Part shown: piece after piece, positions 50,131 to 59,125 of the stretch
How positions within the stretch are numbered: the stretch's first letter is position 1
Layout: each line of letters starts with the position of its first letter
Origin: Fimbriimonas planktonicus
GTDB lineage: Bacteria > Armatimonadota > Fimbriimonadia > Fimbriimonadales > Fimbriimonadaceae
Reading direction: 5' to 3'
DNA length: 64,000 bases
Assembly: GCA_965234685.1 (NCBI GenBank)
Contig: OZ248539.1
Span: forward strand, 62,001 to 126,000
Position numbers and translations under genes: made by a program
Notes under the pieces: generated by a model
What the model saw: only the letters and a program-made list of their open reading frames with translations
Databases searched by the model: none
What the model was told of the DNA's origin: nothing

Positions 50131-51113
50131 TTCAAGTTCCTCCTGCCCTTCCCGGAAAGCGCCTTCTCATCACCGGTGGTACTGGCCTGTACGGACTGAC
50201 CGCGCTTAAGTGGTTGCCCCAGCTTCAGGTGGCTTCGCTCCGGCTGATGTCACGAAGTGTTGAGCGTCAAGCCGCTTTGCAGGCGCAGTTTCCGAACGCG
50301 GCCGTTGAGTTCGTCGCGGGAGACATTCAGCACCCCGAGGATTGCCGCGTGGCGCTAGAAGGCATCGACTGGGTGATTCATGCGGCGGCAGAAAAGAGTG
50401 TTCCAGTTTGCGAAGCTAATCCGGCCGAAGCAGTTCGGGTCAATGCCCTCGCCGCCGATGTGCTCATGGAGCAAGCGCAACTCGCTGGAGTAGAGCGAAT
50501 GATTTCGGTTAGCTCGGACAAAGCGGTCCAGCCATCTGGTTGCATGGGAATCACGAAAGCGCTGATGGAGAAACTCATGCGAGCGCGTGCGGCTAACAGC
50601 ACCGGCACAAAGTTCTCCGTGATCCGGTTCGGCAACATGCTCGATTCGCCGGGGTCGGTGGTTCCGCTATTCGTGAGGCTTATCTCGGAAGGAAAGGGAT
50701 TGAACGTCACCGATCCCGAAATGACGCGCTTCCTTTCAACCCCGGACGAGGTTCTCGCTCTCACGCTTGAGGCTCTCGCACGCACGGAAACCGGCGGTGA
50801 AATCTTTGCGGCCAACACGGGTGGAGCGACCATTCTCGACCTCGCGAATGGCATCGCTGACTTGATGAATGCGAAACCCGAGATCACCATCGTTGGCGCA
50901 CGACCGGGCGAACGCAAGCATGAAACGATGCTGGCGGCCGAGGAACGAGCAATTGCCGAAGACCTCGGATCGATTTTCCGGTTAATGCCAAGCTCCCCTC
51001 CAGCATCGGACTTGCCTGATCCGCTCACTTCGGCCAACTGTCATCGTCTCGAAGGAGAGGAGTTGCGGTCTAAACTCGCAAGTCTCGATTCGCTCATGAG
51101 GGTAACTGCTTGA
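50127..51113 (+). CDS. Soluble UDP-HexNAc 4,6-dehydratase (CapD-like SDR)
   Basis: 328 residues. Rossmann fold LLITGGTGLYGLTALKWL, VIHAAAEKSVPVCEANP, then SSDKAVQPSGCMGITKALMEKL: like the large CapD type, the catalytic-site Tyr position is Met. ARPGERKHETMLAAEE closes the domain. Compared with the 625-aa enzyme at 41046 it lacks the membrane part. It would make UDP-2-acetamido-4-keto-2,6-dideoxyhexose, the substrate of the next gene. Overlaps on both sides (ATGA, TTGA). Confidence 0.9.
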   Translation: MIQVPPALPGKRLLITGGTGLYGLTALKWLPQLQVASLRLMSRSVERQAALQAQFPNAAVEFVAGDIQHPEDCRVALEGIDWVIHAAAEKSVPVCEANPAEAVRVNALAADVLMEQAQLAGVERMISVSSDKAVQPSGCMGITKALMEKLMRARAANSTGTKFSVIRFGNMLDSPGSVVPLFVRLISEGKGLNVTDPEMTRFLSTPDEVLALTLEALARTETGGEIFAANTGGATILDLANGIADLMNAKPEITIVGARPGERKHETMLAAEERAIAEDLGSIFRLMPSSPPASDLPDPLTSANCHRLEGEELRSKLASLDSLMRVTA

Positions 51114-52072
51114 AGATTCTGATCACCGGCGCAACTGGCTTCATTGGCCGACACGTTTGCGAGCGCCTTTCGGGCCATTCGATCCGGGTCGCGGTTCGAG
51201 ACGCGTTTGCAGTTGACCGATTGCCGAAGGGCGTCGATCACTTTGAGGTTGGCTCCATCGGTCCGGAGACGAACTGGTCCCGAGCCCTACACGGCGTCGA
51301 TGCGGTGGTGCACCTCGCGGCCCGAGCGCACGTTCTCAACGAGACTGCGGCGGACCCATTGGCCGAGTTCCGAAAGGTCAACCGTCAGGGCACGGTGACT
51401 TTGGCGAAGGCCGCTAAAGCCGCTGGCGTCAAGCGATTTGTTTTCATGAGCTCGATTGGCGTGAATGGTAACGGCCAGGGTCCCGACTATTCCGGCGCGG
51501 GCTATCGCGGCACGGACGATCCCCAGCCGCACGACCTGTATGCCATTAGTAAGCGAGAAGCGGAGGACGAACTTGCTCGGATCGAAGGGTTGGAAATCGT
51601 CAACATCCGTCCGCCGTTGGTGTACGGTCCGGCCGTTCCAGGCAACATGCGCAGTCTGTTAGGGATTGTTTGGAAGGGGGTTCCGCTGCCGCTGGCTTCG
51701 GCGAAGAACCGACGTAGTTTTGTCGGCGTTCGAAACCTTGCGGACTTCGTTGCAGTGTGCACAGAAAGCCCGGCGGCAGCTGGGAAGACACTTACCGTCG
51801 CCGATCCAGAGGTGATTTCGACTCCTGAGCTTCTGACCATTCTTGGGCGCGGGCTTGAGAAGCCAGCAAAGCTGTTGCCCTTCCCAGTCGGACTGGCTTC
51901 GTTCGCGGCCAAGGTGGCGCGGAAGCAGAAAGCCTTCGATTCCTTGTTCGGCTCGCTCGTCGTCGATTCCTCCCAGGCTTATGAAGTCCTAGGCTGGAAG
52001 GCGCCTCACGCGCTTGGAGCCGGGATGCTTGAGATGGCCCAGCATTATCGAACGGAAAGGATGAAAGATTGA
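51110..52072 (+). CDS. SDR reductase/epimerase (WbpV/WreQ type)
   Basis: 320 residues, TTG start overlapping the dehydratase stop. NAD-binding MKILITGATGFIGRHVCERL, VVHLAARAHVLNETAADPLAEFRKVNRQGT, FMSSIGVNGNG and catalytic Y-x-x-x-K in LYAISKREAE. This subgroup reduces the 4-keto sugar to UDP-QuiNAc (or FucNAc) rather than epimerising. Position between dehydratase and initiating transferase supports that reading. Confidence 0.9.
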   Translation: MKILITGATGFIGRHVCERLSGHSIRVAVRDAFAVDRLPKGVDHFEVGSIGPETNWSRALHGVDAVVHLAARAHVLNETAADPLAEFRKVNRQGTVTLAKAAKAAGVKRFVFMSSIGVNGNGQGPDYSGAGYRGTDDPQPHDLYAISKREAEDELARIEGLEIVNIRPPLVYGPAVPGNMRSLLGIVWKGVPLPLASAKNRRSFVGVRNLADFVAVCTESPAAAGKTLTVADPEVISTPELLTILGRGLEKPAKLLPFPVGLASFAAKVARKQKAFDSLFGSLVVDSSQAYEVLGWKAPHALGAGMLEMAQHYRTERMKD

Positions 52073-53100
52073 ATACCACCATCGGAATCGGCGCTCTTGT
52101 TGCGGCTTTGGTCGCGTCTGCTGGCCTCACCGGACTCGTGCGATCGTTCGCGCTGAAGAAGAAGGTCATGGATGTCGCGAACGAGCGTAGCATGCACACT
52201 GTGCCGACCCCTCGGGGCGGCGGAGCGGCCATCGCGATCGTGTACTTGCTGGCGGTTTTGGGGCTTTTCGTCGGTGGAGTTCTTCCGAGTAGCCAAGCAA
52301 TCGGCCTTGGCCTCGGAGGTGCGCTGATTGCTGGCACGGGCTGGCTTGATGACCGAATGGATCTTCCTTTCCGGGTTCGCTTGCTGGTTCAGGCAGGAAG
52401 CGCGGGGTTGGCGGTTTGGGCGCTCGGCGGCTTGCCAGAGATGAACCTTGGATTCACGACGCTCTCGCTCGGTTGGTTCGGCAATCTGTTCGCCGTTATC
52501 ACCGTGGTTTGGCTCATCAACCTTTTCAACTTCATGGACGGCATCGACGGGATGTCCGGGCAAGAAGCGGTGCTGGTTGGCGGCGCGATGGGGTTTGTCC
52601 TCTTCAAGAGTGAGGTCTTCGGCGCCGCTTGGGCCGCTTGGCTTTTAGCCGCTGCAGCGGCGGGCTTCTTGTTCTGGAACTGGCCGCCAGCAAAGATTTT
52701 CATGGGCGACGTAGGTTCGACCCTCAATGGCTATTCCTTCGGCGTGCTTGCTTTGATTGGTCTCAAGTCTGGCGTTGGGATGTTCGTTTGGTTGCTCATC
52801 ATCGGCGCGTTCTTCTGCGATGCTACGGTGACTCTGATCTGCCGAATCCTCAACAAAGAGAATCCATCTCAAGCGCACCGGACGCACGCGTTTCAGGTCG
52901 CGGCGACCCAGGCCAAGAAGCACCTTCCGGTAACGGTTGCCTACATCTTCGTGAACGTTGCGTTTCTGTTCCCGCTGGCGTATCTGGCTTGGACGCGAAC
53001 GGAGTATGCAGGCTACGCCGGAGCCGTGGGATTGGGCATCCTCGCTATCCTCGTTTTTCGCACGCGTGGCGGAATAAAGGGGCCAATTCCGGCAAAGTAA
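52069..53100 (+). CDS. Undecaprenyl-phosphate glycosyl-1-phosphate transferase (WecA/WbpL type)
   Basis: 343 residues, TTG start overlapping the reductase. About ten membrane helices. MraY/WecA landmarks: RSMHTVPTPRGGGAAI, TGWLDDRMDLPF, LFNFMDGIDGMSG (Asp pair for Mg), FMGDVGST and the cytosolic AHRTHAFQ (H-x-H-like). It links a HexNAc-1-P from UDP to undecaprenyl phosphate, starting a repeat unit. Last gene of the operon. Confidence 0.94.
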   Translation: MNTTIGIGALVAALVASAGLTGLVRSFALKKKVMDVANERSMHTVPTPRGGGAAIAIVYLLAVLGLFVGGVLPSSQAIGLGLGGALIAGTGWLDDRMDLPFRVRLLVQAGSAGLAVWALGGLPEMNLGFTTLSLGWFGNLFAVITVVWLINLFNFMDGIDGMSGQEAVLVGGAMGFVLFKSEVFGAAWAAWLLAAAAAGFLFWNWPPAKIFMGDVGSTLNGYSFGVLALIGLKSGVGMFVWLLIIGAFFCDATVTLICRILNKENPSQAHRTHAFQVAATQAKKHLPVTVAYIFVNVAFLFPLAYLAWTRTEYAGYAGAVGLGILAILVFRTRGGIKGPIPAK

Positions 53101-53148
53101 CGAAAAGTCCCCGTTTGCGAGGGTCGAATTGGCTAACCTTGCCAGTAG

Positions 53149-54120
53149 ATGGAAACTTCACAGCCGCAGCGAATTGTGTTTGCCGGGACGGACGCGTACG
53201 AAGGGAAGCTTTACGTAAGCGATTTAGACGGTTCCAACAAGCGCACGATCGCTCAACTCGATGATGCCGTGCTGTTTCCTTGCTGGCATCAGGATTCAAT
53301 TTACTTCTGCATTGCCGGCGACGCGGACAGCGACAAGTCCTCTACTGATTATCTCGTGAACCCCGATGGCTCGCGATTGCGCCGGCTTGGCGTGCCCGAG
53401 GGAATGCTTTTCCAGCAGTTCATCAACGATGGTCAGCGACTACTTTTCTCATCCGGGGACGGCGAGCCAATGGTATCCGTCGATCTGGAAGGCGAGGATC
53501 TTCAGTACTCGCCCGCGATTGCGTTTGATTCGCTTGCCGATGATGAATCGAAATGGATCGTGGTTCGGCAAGACGATGAGGGCGAGGACGTTTACGAAGT
53601 TCATTACGCCGACGGTCGCGAACCCTGGGAGCTAGAGGATCTGCTCAATGTGGGCGGCAGCGTGTACTGGTCGGGGACCTCGTCAGCATTCTTCCTGGTT
53701 CGGGAAGACGATGAGTTTGAGCACGGCCTGTATTTAGGGGACAGCGAGACGCAGACGGTTACCGAGCTGGACTTGCCCGTTTGCGCCGCGATGAACGCAC
53801 GTTGGTCGCCCGATGGCACGCAGATCGCGATGATCGGCGCACTTCCGATTGACGAAGAATCGCCGGACGATGAAGCCGTTGATCCAATTTCGCTCTTCAT
53901 CATGGACGCTGATGGCACGAATGTCCGACAGCTATCGCAGCACGAGACCTACCAAGACTGCATCGCTTGGTCGTTGGACTCGAAGCATGTCTTTGTAAGT
54001 GAGGACCTGGACGACAGCGACGAGTCGATGCCGTATCTGCACCGGTACGACGTGGAATCGGGCGAAGGCACGGTTGTGCCGACGGAGACTTCGGTCTGGC
54101 ACTTCGCGCTTAGCGCCTGA
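53149..54120 (+). CDS. TolB-like / WD40-like beta-propeller protein
   Basis: 323 residues, strongly acidic, no signal peptide. Blades repeat D-x-D-G-S/T-N-x-R-x-L: VSDLDGSNKRTIA, VNPDGSRLRRLG, IMDADGTNVRQLS, with W-S-P-D-G/L-D-S-K turns (RWSPDGTQIAMIG, AWSLDSKHVFV). This is the PD40 pattern. It probably scaffolds or senses in the cytosol. Closed by a bidirectional terminator shared with bipA. Confidence 0.8.
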   Translation: METSQPQRIVFAGTDAYEGKLYVSDLDGSNKRTIAQLDDAVLFPCWHQDSIYFCIAGDADSDKSSTDYLVNPDGSRLRRLGVPEGMLFQQFINDGQRLLFSSGDGEPMVSVDLEGEDLQYSPAIAFDSLADDESKWIVVRQDDEGEDVYEVHYADGREPWELEDLLNVGGSVYWSGTSSAFFLVREDDEFEHGLYLGDSETQTVTELDLPVCAAMNARWSPDGTQIAMIGALPIDEESPDDEAVDPISLFIMDADGTNVRQLSQHETYQDCIAWSLDSKHVFVSEDLDDSDESMPYLHRYDVESGEGTVVPTETSVWHFALSA

Positions 54121-54130
54121 CGGAAACAAA

Positions 54131-54165
54131 AAAATGGCGTCCGCAGTATTGCGGACGCCATTTTT
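54131..54165. terminator. Bidirectional intrinsic terminator
   Basis: A 15-bp stem (54131-54145 with 50-64): AAAA-TGGCGTCCGCA and its complement around a 4-base loop, with As before and Ts after, so it stops both the PD40 gene (plus) and bipA (minus, stop at 54176). Confidence 0.92.
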
Positions 54166-54175
54166 GCGACTCGGC

Positions 54176-56014
54176 TTAGACGATTCCGGCCATGTCGTTG
54201 CGGCGCTCAGAAACGCGTCGCTCGGAGTGGTCGAGAACCTTCTTTCGGAAGCGAAGCTGCTTTGGCGTGCACTCCAGCAGTTCGTCGTCGCGGAGCCAGG
54301 ACAGAGCCTGTTCCAGCGAGAACTCCTTGTGGGAGTCCAGAACGGCGGTCTGCTCGGCGTTTGCCGATCGGATGTTCGTGGCAGCCTTTTCTTTCGTGGC
54401 GTTGACAATCATGTCTTCGTCTCGCGAACAAGCGCCGACGATCATTCCGGCGTAGAGCTCGGTTCCGACCGGATAGAAGAGGGTGCCGCGGACTTGAACG
54501 TCTTCGTAGGCATACCGCGTGAGCTTTCCGGTGTCCTTCGAGATCAGCGATCCTTGGGTTCGGCTCTCGACTTCGCCGGTGTACTGCCGATAGCCATCAA
54601 ACAGCGAGCCCATAATTCCGAGCCCTCGGGTGAGGGTGAGGTAGTTGGATCGGAATCCGATCAAGCCGCGAGTTGGGATCGAGTACTGCAGGATCGAGTT
54701 GCCGGAGTCGTTCTGGCGCATGTCCAGCATTTCTCCCTTTCGGCGAGCCAAGTCTTCCATGACGGAGCCGACGCTGTCGGTCGGCATTTCGAGGGTTGCC
54801 AGCTCGAACGGCTCTTCAATCTTGCCTGCGGCGTTTCGGGTGAAGATAACCTGCGGGCGCGAAATTTGCATTTCGTAGCCTTCTCGTCGCATCGTTTCAA
54901 TAAGAACGGCGAGCTGGAGTTCTCCTCGTGCCTTCACCTTAACGGTGTCGGATGGGGCGTTCGGGTCGATCTTGACGGAAACGGAAACTGCCTCTTCCTT
55001 CTGCAATCGCTCTTTGATCTTGTGGATCGTGAGGAACTTACCGCCGTCTTTACTGGCGAGCGGCGAGTTGTTCGCGTAGAAGTTCATGCTGAGCGTGCTT
55101 GGCTCAACCCGGATTGGCTCAAGGGCTTCCGAGGTGTCAACGTGGCAAATCGTGTCTGAGATGAGAACGTTGTCGAGTCCGGCGAGCATCGCGATGTCGC
55201 CAGCAGCAACGCTTTCGACTTCCTTCAGCTGAATGCCTTCGTAGATCCAAAGCTTGGTGACGTTAAAGGCGTTCTTCTTCGTGATGTCCTCTCGAAGCAT
55301 CTCGACTCGATCGCCGACGGCGACCGTTCCGCGAAGGACCTTTCCACCGAACATGCGGCCAAGGTAGTCACTGTAGTCGAGGTTGTTAACCTGTAGTCGG
55401 AAGGCACCTTCTGCCTCAACTCGGGGAGCCGGGATTTCCCGAAGGATCATCTCGTAAAGCAACCGAAGGTCCATTTCTGGTCCGTCGGGGGTTTCTCGGG
55501 CAAAGCCTGATGCGCCTGATCCGTAGAGGTGAGGGAAGAAGAGGTCTTCCTCGTTCGCGCCCAGGTCGATAAACAGGTCGAGCGTCTTGTCGTAGGCCTC
55601 GGCCGGTCGAGCGAACTCTCGGTCAATCTTGTTGACGAACACGATTGGCTTCAGCTTGTTTTCGAAAGCTTTCTTGAGCACGAATCGCGTTTGCGGCATC
55701 GGGCCTTCGTTGGCGTCAACGATGAGGAGAACGCCGTCTACCATGCTCAATACTCGTTCGACTTCGCCGCCAAAGTCAGCGTGACCTGGGGTGTCGACGA
55801 TGTTGATTTTCGTGTCTTGATAGCGGACACTAGCAACCTTGGAAAGGATGGTAATTCCTTTTTCTCGCTCAAGGTCGTTGGAGTCCATGACCCGGTTGGC
55901 CATGTGCTGATTTTCACGGAAAAGACCCGCCTGCTTGAAGATGGCATCGACCAGCGTAGTTTTGCCGTGGTCAACGTGAGCAATGATGCCAATATTACGG
56001 ATCTTTTGGGACAT
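54176..56014 (-). CDS. typA: Translational GTPase BipA/TypA
   Basis: 612 residues. G1 AHVDHGKTTLVDAI, G2/switch I near EREKGITI, G3 DTPGHADFGGEVER, G4 VNKIDREFARP. Then domain II, the EF-G-like domains and the TypA C-terminal domain with YSIPTRGLIGFRSNYLTLTRG and TPKQLRFRKKVLD. It assists ribosome assembly and stress translation. TACAAT ends 8 bases before the ATG. Thirty bases separate it from the yqgF-type gene upstream; own promoter likely. Confidence 0.96.
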   Translation of the reverse strand: MSQKIRNIGIIAHVDHGKTTLVDAIFKQAGLFRENQHMANRVMDSNDLEREKGITILSKVASVRYQDTKINIVDTPGHADFGGEVERVLSMVDGVLLIVDANEGPMPQTRFVLKKAFENKLKPIVFVNKIDREFARPAEAYDKTLDLFIDLGANEEDLFFPHLYGSGASGFARETPDGPEMDLRLLYEMILREIPAPRVEAEGAFRLQVNNLDYSDYLGRMFGGKVLRGTVAVGDRVEMLREDITKKNAFNVTKLWIYEGIQLKEVESVAAGDIAMLAGLDNVLISDTICHVDTSEALEPIRVEPSTLSMNFYANNSPLASKDGGKFLTIHKIKERLQKEEAVSVSVKIDPNAPSDTVKVKARGELQLAVLIETMRREGYEMQISRPQVIFTRNAAGKIEEPFELATLEMPTDSVGSVMEDLARRKGEMLDMRQNDSGNSILQYSIPTRGLIGFRSNYLTLTRGLGIMGSLFDGYRQYTGEVESRTQGSLISKDTGKLTRYAYEDVQVRGTLFYPVGTELYAGMIVGACSRDEDMIVNATKEKAATNIRSANAEQTAVLDSHKEFSLEQALSWLRDDELLECTPKQLRFRKKVLDHSERRVSERRNDMAGIV

Positions 56015-56044
56015 ACCCGCTGATTGTACCGGGCTGAGCCCGTC

Positions 56045-56458
56045 TTAACTCTCTGTTAACACACGCTCCGCAAGAATATAGGCCACGTAGTCATCCACTG
56101 GGACCGGTGGAAGTTGCAGCGTACTGGGCAAAAATCGTCGCCAACCCTGCCTAGGATTGAACTCCCAATACCTTTCGCGGGCCGCCAAACTCGTGTTGGT
56201 TTCATCGACGACGAGTACCGCCATGCTAGGCATTTGTTGTCGCACGAGGTGGACAATTGGCTGCGAATGGGTGCCGCCGCCGATGATGACCATGTCGAAT
56301 GGTGCAACGGCGAAAGCCTCGTGTAGCTTGTACAGAACGTCGTCGGTGGGGCATATTTCGCTCCAAAGTCGGCTCAAGTGAAAGTCGGCGTTTCGATGCA
56401 CGAGAGCCATCCCGCACTTGTGAGTTCCGGGGTCAATCGCCAGCACCGATTTTTCCAT
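56045..56458 (-). CDS. YqgF/RuvC-like RNase-H-fold protein
   Basis: 137 residues from ATG 56458. VLAIDPGTHKCGMALVH is the D-P-G-x-x-x-x-G start of RuvC/YqgF; later landmarks are DMVIIGGGTHSQPIVHLV and VVDETNTSLAARERYW (E-x-x-x-S/T), with a final acidic pair in VPVDDYVAYIL. The set of acidic residues suggests an active nuclease or resolvase fold, similar in size to YqgF (pre-16S rRNA processing). Last gene of the rlmN-lpt unit. Confidence 0.8.
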   Translation of the reverse strand: MEKSVLAIDPGTHKCGMALVHRNADFHLSRLWSEICPTDDVLYKLHEAFAVAPFDMVIIGGGTHSQPIVHLVRQQMPSMAVLVVDETNTSLAARERYWEFNPRQGWRRFLPSTLQLPPVPVDDYVAYILAERVLTES

Positions 56459-56477
56459 GTTACGTCGAAATGATGGC

Positions 56478-58022
56478 TTAGAAAACTTTGAATCGCAGGC
56501 GAACGACATCGCTTGCCCGGGTTTCTTCATCGGCCTGAGCGCGGAGGAAAACTTGTCGATCGGCTTTACGGATCGTGCTCACCAGTTCCAGCATTTCTTC
56601 CGTGCTCACTTCACCAAACGGACGCTCGGAGCCCGAGCGTGGAATTACTTGGTCTTTGGCGACTCTTGTTGCTAGGCGTTCGGAAAGGAACGAGACAACT
56701 TGGCGGAAGATGGCTGGCTCATCCTTTGATCCGTCGATCCGAGTTTCGGCCAGGTTTGCGCCGGCCTTGTAGATGATCGGATTCTTGAAGACGCCAATTT
56801 CAATGCTGACCGGTTCGCCTTCAAAGGCATTCAAGCTGGAATAGGCAACGATAACCTGTGCTTCGGCCTGACCAACCAATTGGCGCACGATGCTCGCGCG
56901 GATTTCACTTGCTGGAATGTTTTGTTTGGTGATGACATCTTGGTGGTCAACGATGTCTGCCGAATCGTACTGGCCGTTGGACTTTGCTCCTCGGCCGGTG
57001 GCGACGGTTCGGGCCATGCTGAGGAAGACATCGACCGACCGCCTCGCGCTTTCGACCGTTAGATTTTCGGCGACCGGCAATCGCACCACTTCTTCGCCGA
57101 TCTTGAAAGTCATGGGCGCCTTGCGTGCAGCGGCGAAGGTTGAACCGAGCATTTGGTTGTAGGAGACAGCCAAGCGATAGTCGGCTTGTACGGAGTTCAG
57201 TTGGGTTTCGAGCCGACCCAATTCGCGCTGGGTCCGTTCGAGATCGCTCTTCGAACGGTCCAGTTCGCCTTCAACCAGTTTCCGCTCGCCGGTCAGCCGT
57301 GCAGCTTCGGCTTGCAGAACTTTAATTTCCCCCTCTTGTTTTGCGATGTCTGCGCTGAGCTCCGAGTTCTGAGATGTGAGTTCGTAGTTCTTACGGTTGA
57401 CATCATTGAACTCTTTAACTGCGGTAAAGCGGTCCGTCTTTGCGCGTTTGATTTCAAGTTGAACTTGGTCCAGAGTCTTTTTGGCCGTAGTAAGGGATGC
57501 CTGGCGCTGCTCAAGCTGCTTCAAGTTTTCGGATTCGCGGCGATCAAGTTCTGCGACGCGAGACTCGAATTTCCTGACGTCGGCGCGAAGGCGGGTTACG
57601 GTCTCGGTTTGCGTAGAGATCGATTTTCGCTGGGTTTCGATCTGGGCCTTCAGTCGACTGGCCTGCGCCGTAAGCACATAGTTTCGGCTCACGAGGTTCT
57701 TGTTCGACAGTTCGAGCTTGGTTCCTTCCGCCTCCAGGCTGGTTACTTTGTCTCGGGTCACGTTGAGCTGTTCTAGCGCTTGTCGGCCATAGAGGAGCCA
57801 TCGCCGCACGTCTTTGCTGGCAAACGCCACCAGCGCGATCGTGGAGCCGGAAACGACCATTCCTGTGAGGACAACGCCGAAAATTGCGACGTGCTTGGGC
57901 CGCATTTTCCCCACGGATAGCCGCTTCTTGCCTAGCTTCCGTCCTAAGTTATCGGCAACGTAAGCGATGAATCCGCTGACGCCAACGATGCCGAGAAGAA
58001 ATCCAATCGTTAGGAAATCCAA
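56478..58022 (-). CDS. DUF3084 coiled-coil membrane protein
   Basis: 514 residues. Two N-terminal helices (about 4-24 and 46-69), a heptad-rich coiled coil (about 80-275) and a C-terminal globular domain (from about 290, SYNQMLGSTFAAARKAPMTFKIGEEVVRL). This is the DUF3084 architecture known from cyanobacteria and a few other phyla. Function unknown. Seven bases after lptG in the same operon, which suggests an envelope role. Confidence 0.85.
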   Translation of the reverse strand: MDFLTIGFLLGIVGVSGFIAYVADNLGRKLGKKRLSVGKMRPKHVAIFGVVLTGMVVSGSTIALVAFASKDVRRWLLYGRQALEQLNVTRDKVTSLEAEGTKLELSNKNLVSRNYVLTAQASRLKAQIETQRKSISTQTETVTRLRADVRKFESRVAELDRRESENLKQLEQRQASLTTAKKTLDQVQLEIKRAKTDRFTAVKEFNDVNRKNYELTSQNSELSADIAKQEGEIKVLQAEAARLTGERKLVEGELDRSKSDLERTQRELGRLETQLNSVQADYRLAVSYNQMLGSTFAAARKAPMTFKIGEEVVRLPVAENLTVESARRSVDVFLSMARTVATGRGAKSNGQYDSADIVDHQDVITKQNIPASEIRASIVRQLVGQAEAQVIVAYSSLNAFEGEPVSIEIGVFKNPIIYKAGANLAETRIDGSKDEPAIFRQVVSFLSERLATRVAKDQVIPRSGSERPFGEVSTEEMLELVSTIRKADRQVFLRAQADEETRASDVVRLRFKVF

Positions 58023-58029
58023 ATTGCTC

Positions 58030-59091
58030 TTAGCCGTTCCTTCGCCACATTATCACGCCAGTTGCGATTGATCCGATCAAAAGCGGAGCAAAACTCGCAA
58101 CCCAAGCCGGTACGGCTCCACCTTGAGCCCAAACCGCCATAAAGTTTGCCAGCATCACGTACAGAAAGATGATAGCCACCGCAAGGGCAAACCCTGCGGC
58201 CGTTCCTGTGCGGTGGCTGCGTATTCCTAGGACGCCACCAAGGGCACCAAAGATTATCGCGGCGAGCGGAACACTGAGCTTGTTCCAGTATCCGTACTCA
58301 TAATTCGCAATTTGTGCTGGTAGGCGCGATCCATCACGACGGTGTTTTTCGATGCGTGCACCCAATTCGGCCATCGTCAGGGCATCGAAGTCGTCGTCTC
58401 GCTCTTTGATGAGGTCGGTAAACGACGTCTCCAACTTGCTGATCTGTTCCGGCCAGATCCGCCCCTCTAAGCGCGAAACCGTTGCGCCGTCGGGGGAGAG
58501 CAGGGTTGCGCCTCCCGTGACTTCCCAGTTCTGGGTGCCGGTATAGCGAAGCTCTTTCGCGAGCAGGATAAACGATTCTTCGCCCTTGTCGTCGTAGCTG
58601 ATCAGCGTGACTCCTTGCAGGGTGCGATCCGCTGGGTTCACGTTCTTTGCGACGATTCCAAGGCGCAGCTTGCCTTTCTGAATCTCGGTTCGGGAAATCG
58701 GGAGGGCGGCGCTGACGTTCTTTTCCTTCGAGATGCGGTTCGCGATCTCCAGTGAGCCTTTCGTTGCGTTAGGAACTACCGTCTCGTTGAAGCCAAAGGT
58801 CAGTAGAGCAACCCCAAAGCCAAACATTGCCATGGGCAAAATGAGCCGAGGGATGCTGCACCCTGCGGCCCGGAGGGCAACCACTTCGCTGTCCGAACTC
58901 AACCGGCCAAAGCTCAGCAACGCGGCCAGAAGAATCGACATTGAGAATGTCTTCGCCAGCAACGCAGGCATCAGCAGGAAGAAAGCCTCCACGATGAGAG
59001 ACATCGGCACGCCGTCCACCACGTAGCCGGTGAGGCGACCGAGGAAGGTGCCCGCCATGAGCAGGGTCGTGAACATCCCAACCCCGAACAC
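58030..59091 (-). CDS. LPS export permease LptF/LptG family
   Basis: 353 residues as drawn from GTG 59091. Helices at the N- and C-termini flank a periplasmic beta-jellyroll (about 115-245). Landmarks: LIVEAFFLLMPALLAKTFSMSILLAALLSFGRLSSDSEVVALRAAGCSI and the C-terminal SVPLAAIIFGALGGVLGIRSHRTG. The reading frame continues upstream as KLVDRLIFKEVIGPW, which matches the normal LptF/G N-terminus, but has no ATG/GTG/TTG; a CTG at 59121 could be the true start. One permease only: LptF and LptG may be a homodimer here or the partner is elsewhere. Confidence 0.9.
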   Translation of the reverse strand: MFGVGMFTTLLMAGTFLGRLTGYVVDGVPMSLIVEAFFLLMPALLAKTFSMSILLAALLSFGRLSSDSEVVALRAAGCSIPRLILPMAMFGFGVALLTFGFNETVVPNATKGSLEIANRISKEKNVSAALPISRTEIQKGKLRLGIVAKNVNPADRTLQGVTLISYDDKGEESFILLAKELRYTGTQNWEVTGGATLLSPDGATVSRLEGRIWPEQISKLETSFTDLIKERDDDFDALTMAELGARIEKHRRDGSRLPAQIANYEYGYWNKLSVPLAAIIFGALGGVLGIRSHRTGTAAGFALAVAIIFLYVMLANFMAVWAQGGAVPAWVASFAPLLIGSIATGVIMWRRNG

Positions 59092-59125
59092 CCATGGCCC
59101 GATGACCTCCTTGAAAATCAGCCGA

